From Malachius bipustulatus (taxonomy: Eukaryota; Arthropoda; Insecta; Coleoptera; Melyridae): a stretch of 64,000 nt of DNA. The notes below the pieces were generated by a model. The model saw only the letters and a program-made list of their open reading frames with translations. It ran no database searches and was not told the origin of the DNA. A program made the position numbers and the translations under genes. The stretch is from positions 1,364,001 through 1,428,000 of the forward strand of contig OU342635.1 of NCBI GenBank assembly GCA_910589415.1, written 5' to 3'. Below, piece by piece: positions 51,029 to 61,200 of this stretch. Numbering within the stretch: the stretch's first letter is position 1; every line of letters starts with the position of its first letter.

Positions 51029-51637
51029 AATTCAACACCTACCTCATAATTAATGAATTAATTAAATAATTAATCCAAAAAGCTCTAATAATTGACATAT
51101 TATTGGATACGAGTAGAAAAACGTATTAATAAAAAAAGACCGATATGGTTATTATAAAAATTTATTTACATTACACTTATTTAATTACAAGACCATCGTA
51201 ACAGTTAACTGTTTCGTTATTTAAAAAAAAAATATACAATAAATTAGTCTGATGTGGTACGAACACTAACATTTAAACATTTTTACAAGTCTGGACCTGG
51301 ATTTTTCTTCTGGCCATTATGTCAAACGTTTGTGCAGTGAAATTGTATCCTTTTAACCAAATTAAAAAAAAAAATACAGAGTGGTTCGTTAATTATGGCG
51401 TTCGGAAGAAATTGATGAGAACCATAAAACACCCTGTATCTATGTTATTGAGGACGTGAGACCCATTAACCATGGAGAATTTTTAGAACCACCTCGGTGT
51501 CCTCTATCCACAGTTACCGTTTACCAATGAAACACCCTGTATTATGTGGTAATATAAAATACAAGTTTTACAAATTGTGTAGATACAGATATAGATAATA
51601 TACACCTACTAAAATATATACAGGGTTAGAACTATTT

Positions 51638-52593
51638 AAAGGGCCACTACAGGGATATCCTAAGCCATTGAAGATACGAGGTCGGTTAAATTAGAGAAAA
51701 GTTGCGCTATTTTGAGGCCATCTCGAGTCCGTCAAAACATGCAAGATATTTGTGACCGTTCCTGAAATATCCTGAAAAAACTGAAAAATCGAGAAATCTT
51801 ATTTTTGCCATATCTTTCTTACCATTGGAAATTAATAAATAATTGTTCGTAGGCTTACATAAGCCGTTATGAGCTATTCATCTGACGTTTCAAAAATTTT
51901 CAAAGCCGACTAGATCGCAGAGTTTTTATAGTCAACTTTCGTTTTTCTTATGGCCGCCATATTGTTTTTTTATTTCGTTCGTTATGAAAAAAATAATGGA
52001 AACCAAAAATTGATAAACTTCAAAAAATAAATGAAAAAAATTTTGTTCTTTTTTTTCTAAAAAAAAAAAGAACTTTTTAGACCGAATATCATAGAGAAAT
52101 TAAAAAACTATAATGCAAGCAGTATGACTTCATATTGACATACTTCAGCGAAAAATTTTCTGTTTTTCTTTGAAAAAAGAAGAATAAAAATTTTTCAATT
52201 TTTTTTTCTAAAATTTATTAATTTTTGGTTTATATTATTTTTTTCTTATCGAACGACATAAGAAAATAATATACCGGCCATAAGAAAAACGAAAGTTGAC
52301 TATGAAAACTCTTGGATCTAGTCGGCCTTGAACATTTTTGAAACGTCAGATGAATAGCTCATAACGGCTTATGTAAGCCTACGAAAAATTATTAATTAAT
52401 TTCCAATGGTAAGAAAGATATGGCAAAAATAAGATTTCTCGATTTTTCAGTTTTTTCAGGATATTTCAGGAACGGTCACAAATATCTTGCATGTTTTGAC
52501 GGACTCGAGATGGCCTCAAAATAGCGCAACTTTTCTCTAATTTAACCGACCTCGTATCTTCAATGGCTTAGGATATCCCTGTAGTGGCCCTTT
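51638..52593. repeat. 956-bp fold-back element, family 1, near-identical arms
   Basis: The left arm starts AAAGGGCCACTACAGGGATA and the right arm ends TATCCCTGTAGTGGCCCTTT. About 210 bp from each outer end appear identical, including GACTCGAGATGGCCTCAAAA in inverted form. The arms continue with a few mismatches to about 51960 and 52275. The interior has A- and T-rich tracts. TATGGCCGCCATATTG lies at about 51950. Three CACCCTGT-class motifs lie just outside at 51429-51625. Confidence 0.9.
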
Positions 52594-52740
52594 GAGTGGT
52601 TGAGTACTGATGGATGTTAAAATTGCGCGAATAATGTACGGTGCTATTTTTTTCTTTTCTGGATATGTTTGTTATTATATTTTTATGGTGTATATTTTGT
52701 ATGGGCCTGCCCCGTTAATTTGAAATAAATAATTAAATAA

Positions 52741-53060
52741 ATTTTTGTTTTTATTTTTTTATTCAATGACCAATCGAGCGAGCCGTTTTTAACCAAAACA
52801 ATTTTCAAATCTCTCTAGCTCTCTTGATGAGGAAGAAGTGTGTATCAATAGTCAATTTACGACTTTTCAAAAATGGAAAAATCTACTATGGAGTCCATAA
52901 GAAAATAGCAAATTGACTATCGATACTTCCCCATCTACAGAGCTACTTATAGCGATTTGAAGATTATGTTTGGATTCCTTATTGAAAAGTGTCCTAATAA
53001 TGTTACGGGTAAAAACGGCTAGCTTGATTGGTCATTAAATAAAAAAATAAAAACAAAAAT
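52741..53060. repeat. 320-bp inverted repeat
   Basis: ATTTTTGTTTTTATTTTTTT and TATTCAATGACCAATCGAGC at the left match AATGACCAATCAAGCTAGCC when the right end is reversed. The interior pairs loosely (AGTCAATTTACGA with AGCAAATTGACTATCGATAC). Confidence 0.8.
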
Positions 53061-53232
53061 TACAAATTTCATATTTTTCAATTATTTTCACAATTAATAA
53101 TGACAGCTTACATTTTTTCCATAACTACAAATCTTGCTAACTACATAACTTTGCCCCACTTTAAACAACTTCATATCTCTTCAGATTAGAAGGTTCCCAT
53201 AAATTTTCTCTAAAAACAGGCACCCTATCCTG

Positions 53233-54090
53233 TATACAGGGTAAGTCATTGATATGGTAAAGCTCGATTGCACCTACACCATTAAAGATATCGAAATGAA
53301 CCAAAAAGTGCTGTAAATGGGAGGGTAAAGTGCAGTTTGTAAAATTATTTTCAGATACACAGGATGGCCCAATATCGCTGTACGCCATACAACTTTGTAA
53401 TTTTAAATAGGACACCCTCTATATTATTACATCTTCAGATTATTTGAGAAAAGTAAAAAAGAATGGTTTGTAAAGTTGAAGTTTGTAATGAGCGATTTAT
53501 GAGTTATAAACAAATGAAAATCGCGATTTTCCATTTTCAAAGCAGCTTATATTGAAAACGGCTCGATATATGGAAAAACGGTTTACATGTCCCTATCTTA
53601 ACTTTTCAAGCGGTATCCTATTGGATGGATGAAATTTTTATACAGAGTGGTAAAAAATTTGATTATTTTCATCACCCGGTATAAAAATTTCAGCTACATG
53701 ATAGGATACCAAATTAAAAATTAAGATAGGGACATGTAAACCGTTTTTCCATATCTCGAGCCGTTTTCAATATTAAGCTGCTTTGAAAATGAAAAATCGC
53801 GATTTTCATTTGTTTATAACTCATAAATCGCTCATTACAAACTTCAACTTTACAAACCATTCTTTTTGACTTTTATCAAACAATATGAAAATGTAATAAT
53901 ATAGAGGGTGTCCTATTTAAAATTACAAAGTTGTATGGCGTACAGCGATATTGGGCCATCCTGTGTATCTGAAAATAATTTTACAAACTGCACTTTACCC
54001 TCCCATTTACAGCACTTTTTGGTTCATTTCGATATCTTTAATGGTGTAGGTGCAATCGAGCTTTACCATATCAATGACTTACCCTGTATA
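53233..54090. repeat. 858-bp fold-back element, family 2, near-identical arms
   Basis: Ends TATACAGGGTAAGTCAT and ATGACTTACCCTGTATA. The outer 210 bp or so of each arm read the same, so the same 60-residue peptide (starting MSYLKLQSCMAYSDIGPSCV) is encoded on both strands. The inner parts carry scattered substitutions and meet near 53662 with almost no loop. This is the best-preserved copy of the family at 1474-2164 and 13690-13930. Confidence 0.92.
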
Positions 54091-54290
54091 GATGGGCAGG
54101 TAACAAATCTAACTGAATAAACAAATTACATGAACAAGGAACGGTACATGTTTGGTTTTTGTTTCAGACTACAACATATCCAAGTTACAAATCTCCCTCT
54201 TTCTTTCTCACCTACAAAAAGTTTCAAACAAGAAAACAAACACTTCATTTTCTCTCCTTTCCTATTAACGTTCATTGTTCTTGGTGCTCG

Positions 54291-55694
54291 TTAGCTTCTT
54301 CTGGTTAAGTGAATGGACTTAAAATGTCGGATGAGGTTCATTTTATTGATCGTTTCATACTGACATTCAGCACAATTGTACACATCTACATCTTTGGAAT
54401 GTTTACGTTTATGATGTGCAGTCAAATCACTTTTAATTTTTGTTTTATAAAAACATTCCTGGCATTTGTACACACTTGGATCTTTGGAATGTTTACGTTT
54501 ATGATGTGCAGTCAAATCACTTTTAATTTTTGTTTTATAACAACAATCCTGACAGTACATTTCTGGATCTTTGGAATGTTTACGTATATAATGTGCAGTC
54601 AAATTATTTTTATTTGTCGTCTCATAAGAACATTCCTGGCAGTTGTACACATCTGCATCTTTTGTGGAATGTTTACGTTTATGATGTTTGTTCAATTCAC
54701 TTTTACTTTTTGTTTTGTAAGAACATTCCTGACAGTTGTACACTTCTCCATCCTTGGAATGTTTGCATTTATAATGGTGACTGAGAGCACTTTTATAGTT
54801 TGTTTTGTAAGAACATTCCTGACAGTTGTACACTTCTGCATCTTTGGAATGTTTGCATTTATAATGTTGACTGAGAGCACTTTTATAATTTGTTTCGTAA
54901 GAACATTCCTGACACTTGTACATTTTAGTATTTTTGGAATGTTTAACTTTATAATGCATAGCCAAATTATATTTATATTTTGTTTCGTATGAACATTCTC
55001 CACATCTGTACATTTCAGTATATTTGGAATGTTTGCATTTATAATGTTGATTGAGAGCACTTTTATAATTTGTTTCGTAAGAACATTCCTGACAGTTGTA
55101 CACTTCTGCATCTTTGGAATGTCTGCATTTATAATGCATAGACAAATTATGTTTATATTTTGTTTCGTATGAACATTCTCCACATCTGTACATTTCAGTA
55201 AATTTGGAATGTTTGCATTTACAATGCAGGATGAAATTATTAGGTCTACGATTTGTTTTACACGCGCAATGCGCACAATTATACTTCAACTCTCCTCCGC
55301 TATTGCTTTCAGTAGATCGTGCCTGAAGTGCCCGACTTTCTTGAACAGACTCACACCGATCCTTAGAAATTCCAACGCTACCACGACTCCCAGTCAACTG
55401 TTCCCAGCCGGGTTTGTGGTCTTCGATGTCGATCTCTTCTTTCAAGGCCGACGTCGATGAGTCTTTGAGTTCTCGTTTTATTGGAAAAGGTGCCTCCCCG
55501 CAATCAGCGTCCTCGTTTTGTTCATCTTCACACTTCACCTTCGCCGAGTTGAGTAGCAAGAAGTCCTCCTCCTCCTCGGACTCCATGAACTGATACTGAT
55601 CATCATAATCTGAGGCTTCCGTTTTGATGATCATTTTCTCCACGTGCTGATGTTGAAGGGGACAATAATAATTATTGCTCTCATTTGAATTCAT
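54291..55694 (-). CDS. C2H2 zinc-finger protein with 11 tandem fingers
   Basis: 467 residues in one exon. The acidic N terminus (1-135; YQFMESEEEEDFLL) carries several Lys-x-Glu stretches (IKTE, VKCE, IKRE, LKEE) that look like SUMO acceptor sites. From residue 138 to about 461 there are 11 C2H2 units of 28 residues, most of the form CQECSYxTxxKSxLxxHxKxKH with linker SKDAEVYN. Finger 9 lacks one residue before its first Cys (MYCQDC). The units are so alike (84-bp period in DNA) that the array looks recently expanded or homogenised. The linkers are not the TGEKP type. The Y-C-x2-C-Y-x-T pattern resembles the atypical arrays of REST/CTCF-like or hunchback-like proteins. DNA binding in the nucleus is likely; the target is unknown. 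The ATG lies 14 bp from an inverted repeat that probably holds its promoter. Confidence 0.88.
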   Translation of the reverse strand: MNSNESNNYYCPLQHQHVEKMIIKTEASDYDDQYQFMESEEEEDFLLLNSAKVKCEDEQNEDADCGEAPFPIKRELKDSSTSALKEEIDIEDHKPGWEQLTGSRGSVGISKDRCESVQESRALQARSTESNSGGELKYNCAHCACKTNRRPNNFILHCKCKHSKFTEMYRCGECSYETKYKHNLSMHYKCRHSKDAEVYNCQECSYETNYKSALNQHYKCKHSKYTEMYRCGECSYETKYKYNLAMHYKVKHSKNTKMYKCQECSYETNYKSALSQHYKCKHSKDAEVYNCQECSYKTNYKSALSHHYKCKHSKDGEVYNCQECSYKTKSKSELNKHHKRKHSTKDADVYNCQECSYETTNKNNLTAHYIRKHSKDPEMYCQDCCYKTKIKSDLTAHHKRKHSKDPSVYKCQECFYKTKIKSDLTAHHKRKHSKDVDVYNCAECQYETINKMNLIRHFKSIHLTRRS

Positions 55695-55707
55695 GATGGT
55701 TAACTTT

Positions 55708-56290
55708 TCGGTAATCCTCCACCACCACCACAGAATTATTCTGTGCCTTCACTTTACGTCGCCGCCATAATGCGCGTGCGCGGAATATATCAGGTCAGGT
55801 GGCCGTTTAGAACACCAAATGCATGCATAGTTGCCAGCTTTATTTACAATACCTATATTTGAGGGATCTACCTATTATCAAATAATGAACTTTTTAATCT
55901 TGATATTCAGGTCTTTGGTCAGGGTACGTTTTTTTTTCATTTTAAGGACATTTGAAGGAAAAAAAACCTACCCTGACCGAAGACCTGATTTATAGTGATC
56001 CGCATTTTTTATTCGACTGGCCAAAATTTCCTTAAAATGAAAAAAAACCTACCCTGACCAAAGGACCTGACATAAAATGTGTTTTTATTATCATGCATTA
56101 ATAATAATTCGTTGATTATCAACAAGGTAATTCATTATTATCAAGATTAAAAAGTTCATTATTTGATAATAGATCCTGCAAATAAAGATGATGGCAACTA
56201 TGCATGCATTTGTTGTTCTAAACTGCCACCTGACCTGATATATTCCGCGCACGCGCATTATGGCGGCGACGTAAAGGGAGGATTACCAAC
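55708..56290. repeat. Inverted repeat covering the upstream region of the zinc-finger gene
   Basis: The left arm, with TTTACGTCGCCGCCATAATG, CGCGTGCGCGGAATATATCA and ATGCATGCATAGTTGCCA, is inverted at the right (TGGCAACTATGCATGCAT near 56192, TGATATATTCCGCGCACGCG near 56236, CATTATGGCGGCGACGTAAA near 56256). The middle contains GGTCAGGGTA ... TACCCTGACC hairpins. The left arm has about 28 extra bases (CACCACCACAGAATTATTCT region). Confidence 0.88.
55761..55782 (-). promoter_or_regulatory. YY1-like and NRF1-like motifs upstream of the zinc-finger gene
   Basis: GCCGCCAT (55761-55768) and TGCGCGTGCGCG (55771-55782) lie 67-88 bp upstream of the start ATG in the only CpG-rich patch of the region. 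The same pair is mirrored at 56246-56267. The motifs match YY1/PHO-like and NRF1-like consensus forms; use as a promoter is inferred. Confidence 0.4.
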
Positions 56291-58230
56291 TTTTCTTTGA
56301 AATTGAGGCTCTATTCTGGTATTCTGTGCTTATGCTGATATCTATTACTACCTCTACCTATTGCCCTACCCAGTAACCCAGTCCAGTTCAATTCCCTCCC
56401 AGTTATTTATTATTATGTAATGTAATAATAATTATTATTGAATATTATGTTGTTATTGTTTTGATATATTTTAACTTCTTGTCTTGACGCTTGACGACAA
56501 GGCCTTGGCTTGGCTTGGGCATTGGGCTTGGGTTCTGGGTTGTTCTTGTTGTTGTTGTCACTTGTTGTCAGTTGTTGTTAGTGTAAATTTTAGACTAGAC
56601 AGTAGACATTATAGTGTCTAGTTCTAGCACATTCTCGGTTCTAGTGTCTAGCTAGACTACTATACTTTATTTTTTATTTAGATGGATTCCACCAAGTCAA
56701 AATTCTAGGGGAACGATTGGCAACAAGAAACAAGACTGATTAGGTTGGTTATGGTGATAGTTGTTACCAAAATAGTCACTAGAATGGTTACTAAATTAAT
56801 TTAGGTTGTGTCGATTAGTTGAAATGTAATTTTATATCAAAATTTAAAATCCGAGAAACTATAAACGCAATTTCTAAATTGGAAAATTTTAGAGACTTGT
56901 AAGTGTAAGCACCTAGCTATTTACTCTTATAAATCTTATATATGTAAGATATTAGACCGATTCCTTCTTAGTTTTATGTAAAAATGTTGAAAATAGAAGA
57001 TCTATTCTTGACAAATAGAGGTACTTATACATTATTTAAATCATTTTTTAAGAATTTCTTAAAGAATATTTCAAGGAATCTGATTAAACTGTATTTTTGC
57101 TTAATCTGGAGAAACATCTTTCAATCGCTAATGTTTATAGCATTTGATGATTCCTTCTTTTCTTTCTTTTGAAATAAATTTACCTGCCTGAGCATTTTAA
57201 TAATTTTTAATTTGATAATTTGGTTTGTCAATTTGACAACTTCAACTTTTCAAGTTTCTGGCGTTTCGCTGTGACTAGAGTGCCGACTGAGGACCCAGAT
57301 CTAGTTTTCGCAAAACGTCATTAGATTATTATAGTCAATCCAAGCAACAGTTAAATTTATCCTCAAAAAACGAATAACTTCTAAAAAAGGACTATTTTCG
57401 AAGAAAATAAAGTAATTTGAAGTTTTTAACTTGCGTTTTATAACTGAGCAACTTACAACAAGGAAACATGTTTTGCAGGTTACTTTAGAATGTTGCGAAT
57501 GTTGCCGTTACTTTAGTCACAACGTAAATTTTTTGCCAAGGTCAAGAAAACAGGCTACCATCCGACAATATGAAAATTACTGTTTAAAGATTGCACAGGG
57601 TACCAACTTAACAGCTGTTTGACAAGTCCATCTAAATAAAAAATAGACTTTAGTTGTTTTTTTATTACGTGACAACTGACACTAGACTGGTGATGATTGA
57701 ATGGCGTGACGCGTGCGCAATCAATGGATTCAGCAGAACATTCGATACGAGATACGATACTAATCCGCCATTTGCCATTTTAGTTCGATACTAGCGATTC
57801 ACAAAGCACACTCGAGGCGCGTTCGAATATCACTTCGCGGATGCAACGAAAAACTAAAAAGATCAGCTGGTACGAGATACATCCGACATCCGACATGTCA
57901 AGGAATATCCGAACGAAATAGATGACGAGTGACATTACTGACATTTGATAATTTCCTAATTGAAATACAAATATAATGCCAAATCAAAACATAACATCAT
58001 AATAGTGTTTAAAGTTTTAAAGTTTAATGAATAATAATAAATTAGAAAAATAAGTATAATTATTTATATTGTAACACAAAATAAGGAAAACTACAAAATT
58101 TCTTGAAGTTATGTTTTTATAGACTGTTACGTGTTAGGTATGTGTTATATGTATATTATGGTAGATGGTTAGCAAAGTTGGTGTATTATGCTACCTATTA
58201 CAACCTTCACCTCTAAACAATTTATTACAG
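56291..58230. other. Intergenic region upstream of DEPDC5
   Basis: No protein gene was recognised. 56515-56585 is rich in TTGTTGTTG and 56595-56665 repeats TAGTGTCTAG and CTAGACTA motifs. 57578-57650 is the short dispersed repeat also at 3280. A non-coding leader exon for DEPDC5 should lie here; a plausible donor is TGTTAG followed by GTATGT at 58138. Confidence 0.4.
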
Positions 58231-58252
58231 GTATACGGCCTATTCAATTGAA

Positions 58253-61200
58253 ATGGAAGAAATGGTGAAAACTTTCAAATTACTTATACATCAAAGAACA
58301 TTCAGTGGTAAGTTGATAATATTATGTTCATCTTTTGTGCTAATTTTTAGTTGGTGAAAATGACCTTTAGTATCTAAGGGGTCCAACTCGGGGACCATGG
58401 AGCGAATAGGGGCGCTGGACTGGTAAAACAGGCAAAGAAATAATGTGTCTTAAGGCCCAGTTACATGGTGCGTGGTTTCCACGAAACTGGTGCGTGGTTC
58501 GCAGAGACTCGCACTTTTGTAAACCAAAGACCAGTTATGGTCACACAGTTCATGGATCATTCAGTTTTTTCGCATTCGGTTAGCCGAGACAACATTGAAC
58601 CTACGACGATAATTAATACTCTCCAGCAGCCCCCCTCAACTAAGTCAGGTTATATGGTCGCATTTGGTTTTTTCCCCTTAAAATTTACGACCCTTCGGGC
58701 TTTTTCTTTATCTTCTGTATTTTATATTTTACTTTTCTTCTTTCGTTGTCATGAAATTTCAGGGGAAAAAACCTAGGTTAACCTGCTGATTAGCGACGGT
58801 TTTACCCCTACGCTGGCCCCCCTCCACTCTCTCTGCTAGCGTGCTGCTAGCTCTGAGTCGACAGGCTCTCAGCGTTGCCACATGAAATCCGTGTCTCCGT
58901 TCTCCTACGGCCCTTAAAGTGTCATTTTTGATTACAAATAATATTAAAACACTTATTTGCTGCAGTAAGTCAGGTCTTTGGTCAGGGTAGGTTTTTTTTC
59001 CTTCAAATATTCGTAAAATGAAAAAAAAACCTACCCTGACCAAATACCTGACGGAACCGGTAGCTACTTATTACGGTCTCGTGCGGAAGCGGGCAGGAAG
59101 CACGCAGGATTGTCTGCAGAACGTAGGAGAAGGGCTTGCATATGGCAACGCTGAGAACGTGTCGGAGCCTAGCAAGCAGAGAGAGTGGAGGGGGGCCAGC
59201 GTAGGGGTAAAACCGTCGCTAAACAGCAGGTTAACCAAAACCTAATGACCTGAATTAGTGGAGGGGAATTATCGTCACGAAGCCGCAACATTACTGTTTG
59301 TTATATTAAAAAACAAGTTCTACAATTTTCAACAATGGTTCAGTAATAAAATGAGAATCATGGCTGCAAGGCAATAGATAATCGCGTCTGTATCTTTTTG
59401 TGTCATCCAGTGTGGTTTGTTATTACAGAATCGTTTGAAAATGCTCAAAAAGAAAAAGTGGTGGGTAGCCTCCCACATGAAAAGTAGAGAAAGGTAGATA
59501 TAAAAGTAATGAAACTGTTTCCTCAGCTATTTAAACTATAAGAAACGTATATGTAACCGAAATCCCCTTGTTGTCTTTTTTTTTACTGTGGGTATAGTGG
59601 ATCAGATTTACTGATAAATCTTTTAAAGCAGCCTTCAAGATATTTCAAAAACTTCTGTAGGATGAAGGCATCAGACTTTGAGGCCTAATTAGAAAAAATT
59701 GGACCTAGCATTAAAGAATAGGATACGATTATGAGACTGAGTATACCTGCTGATGAAAGCTATCAAATAACTGTCGAAGAGCATACTTTAAATTCCGCCA
59801 GCATGCAATACAAGACACTAAATTGACATAAAATAAATCTACAAAACTGAGCATCGGTTCACGAAATGGCGAACCAGCGCGAACCGACGACGAACCTACA
59901 TGAACCTGTCAATTCGGCCGCTTTGTTTTGTGCAACTTTACCGACTCCCAATGGATACGGTGAACCACCAACCGCGAGTTCATATCGAGCGACCTATTTT
60001 GTCACACAGGACAGGTTTGCCGGACCAGGTACCATGAAACTGATCTGGATTTGGCGGGAATACTCTATCTTCAACAGGCCTAAGCTACCTAAAGCAGAGT
60101 CGAGTAGGAGCGTCTCCCCTAGCATGCCGAGGCTACCTAAGGCGGCACAGTGGAGGGTTGGATGTCATCTTCAGCGTGTGCTAGACTACCTGAAGTGACA
60201 AATGATTGGATGGATGTTTGACTCTAGCGTGCAAGAGGCTACCTAAAGCAAACGAGGTTCGGAATAGAATCCTTCTCTAAAATAAATCCAACCCTTTTAT
60301 ATGTTTCTGCTCTGCCCTGTATAAGTTCCCATTTTCTTGACAGATATCACAAATGCTGACAGTTTAAGTAGTTAATTTATGAGAAATATCAAAAGCTATA
60401 ACTTTGGTATCTGTGCAGTGAGTTAGTGTAATGATATTTGAATAAATTTTCCAGAGGCAGACTTGCTGATCAATTCGAAGAACTGTCCAGAGACGAAAAT
60501 AGATGACATTGTCGAAATATATCATCCTGATGAGGACAACGATAAGGAGTACCCTAGGTTATTGCTTCAGATTAAGTCCTTTTCGGAAGATCTTCAAGCA
60601 AAAGGTATTGAAAATTAGCGACAGGTCGTATCATTATAAGTAAATCCTGCTTTACATTTCAAATCCTCCTGATAAGTTCAATATTTGTAATAAAAAGTGG
60701 AACAGAATTTTTCTACATCTTTTTTTTTTCTTTACTACTGTTTTTTCTTTATTCATTTTTTTGCATTCATTTTCCCTCTTTGTACAGAATAATATTACAC
60801 AAGCTAAGCTTATAAAGGATGGAGACAATTTCTGAAACATCCATTTATTTGAAAGGGGGATTCTTATTTTAATCACTTTTCTTCTAGATGATACCATCAG
60901 TATAGAACAAAGTATCTGCACTTCATTCGGATTGAAAACATACAAGAACGTACTGTTCAGACTTGTCGATCCAGCAAAGGTAGCATTAGATTCTATCGAG
61001 TTGACATTCCGGGATCAGTATATGGGAAGGTCTGAAATGTGGAGACTTAAGAATAGCATGGTAAGTGACGTTTATTAATCTCCAGTTCCCTAAGATGACA
61101 TTGGTCTTGTTGAATTTGGAATTTAATCAAATGCTGGGAAAGATGCCAGTAATATATCAGGTTATATTGGGATATGCATGGGGCTAGGGAAAAGTTATGG

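Noticed and set aside
53161..54120. Matching 84- and 70-codon frames on opposite strands as a real gene pair
   Set aside because: They are produced by the arms of one palindromic repeat; the peptides have no domain, and their ends lie at the arm boundary.
54309..54992. 227-codon plus-strand frame rich in Phe, Ile and Met that looks like a membrane protein
   Set aside because: It is the antisense of the 84-bp zinc-finger repeat; the hydrophobic periodicity follows from the finger codons.
54692..55276. 194-codon minus frame with repeating NIINANIP units
   Set aside because: Shadow frame of the same zinc-finger array.
58465..60198. Two open frames in DEPDC5 intron 1 (58465-58776 and 59866-60198) as genes
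   Set aside because: No recognisable domains, and one overlaps the minisatellite and the other runs to the edge of the fold-back; DEPDC5 exons flank them in phase.
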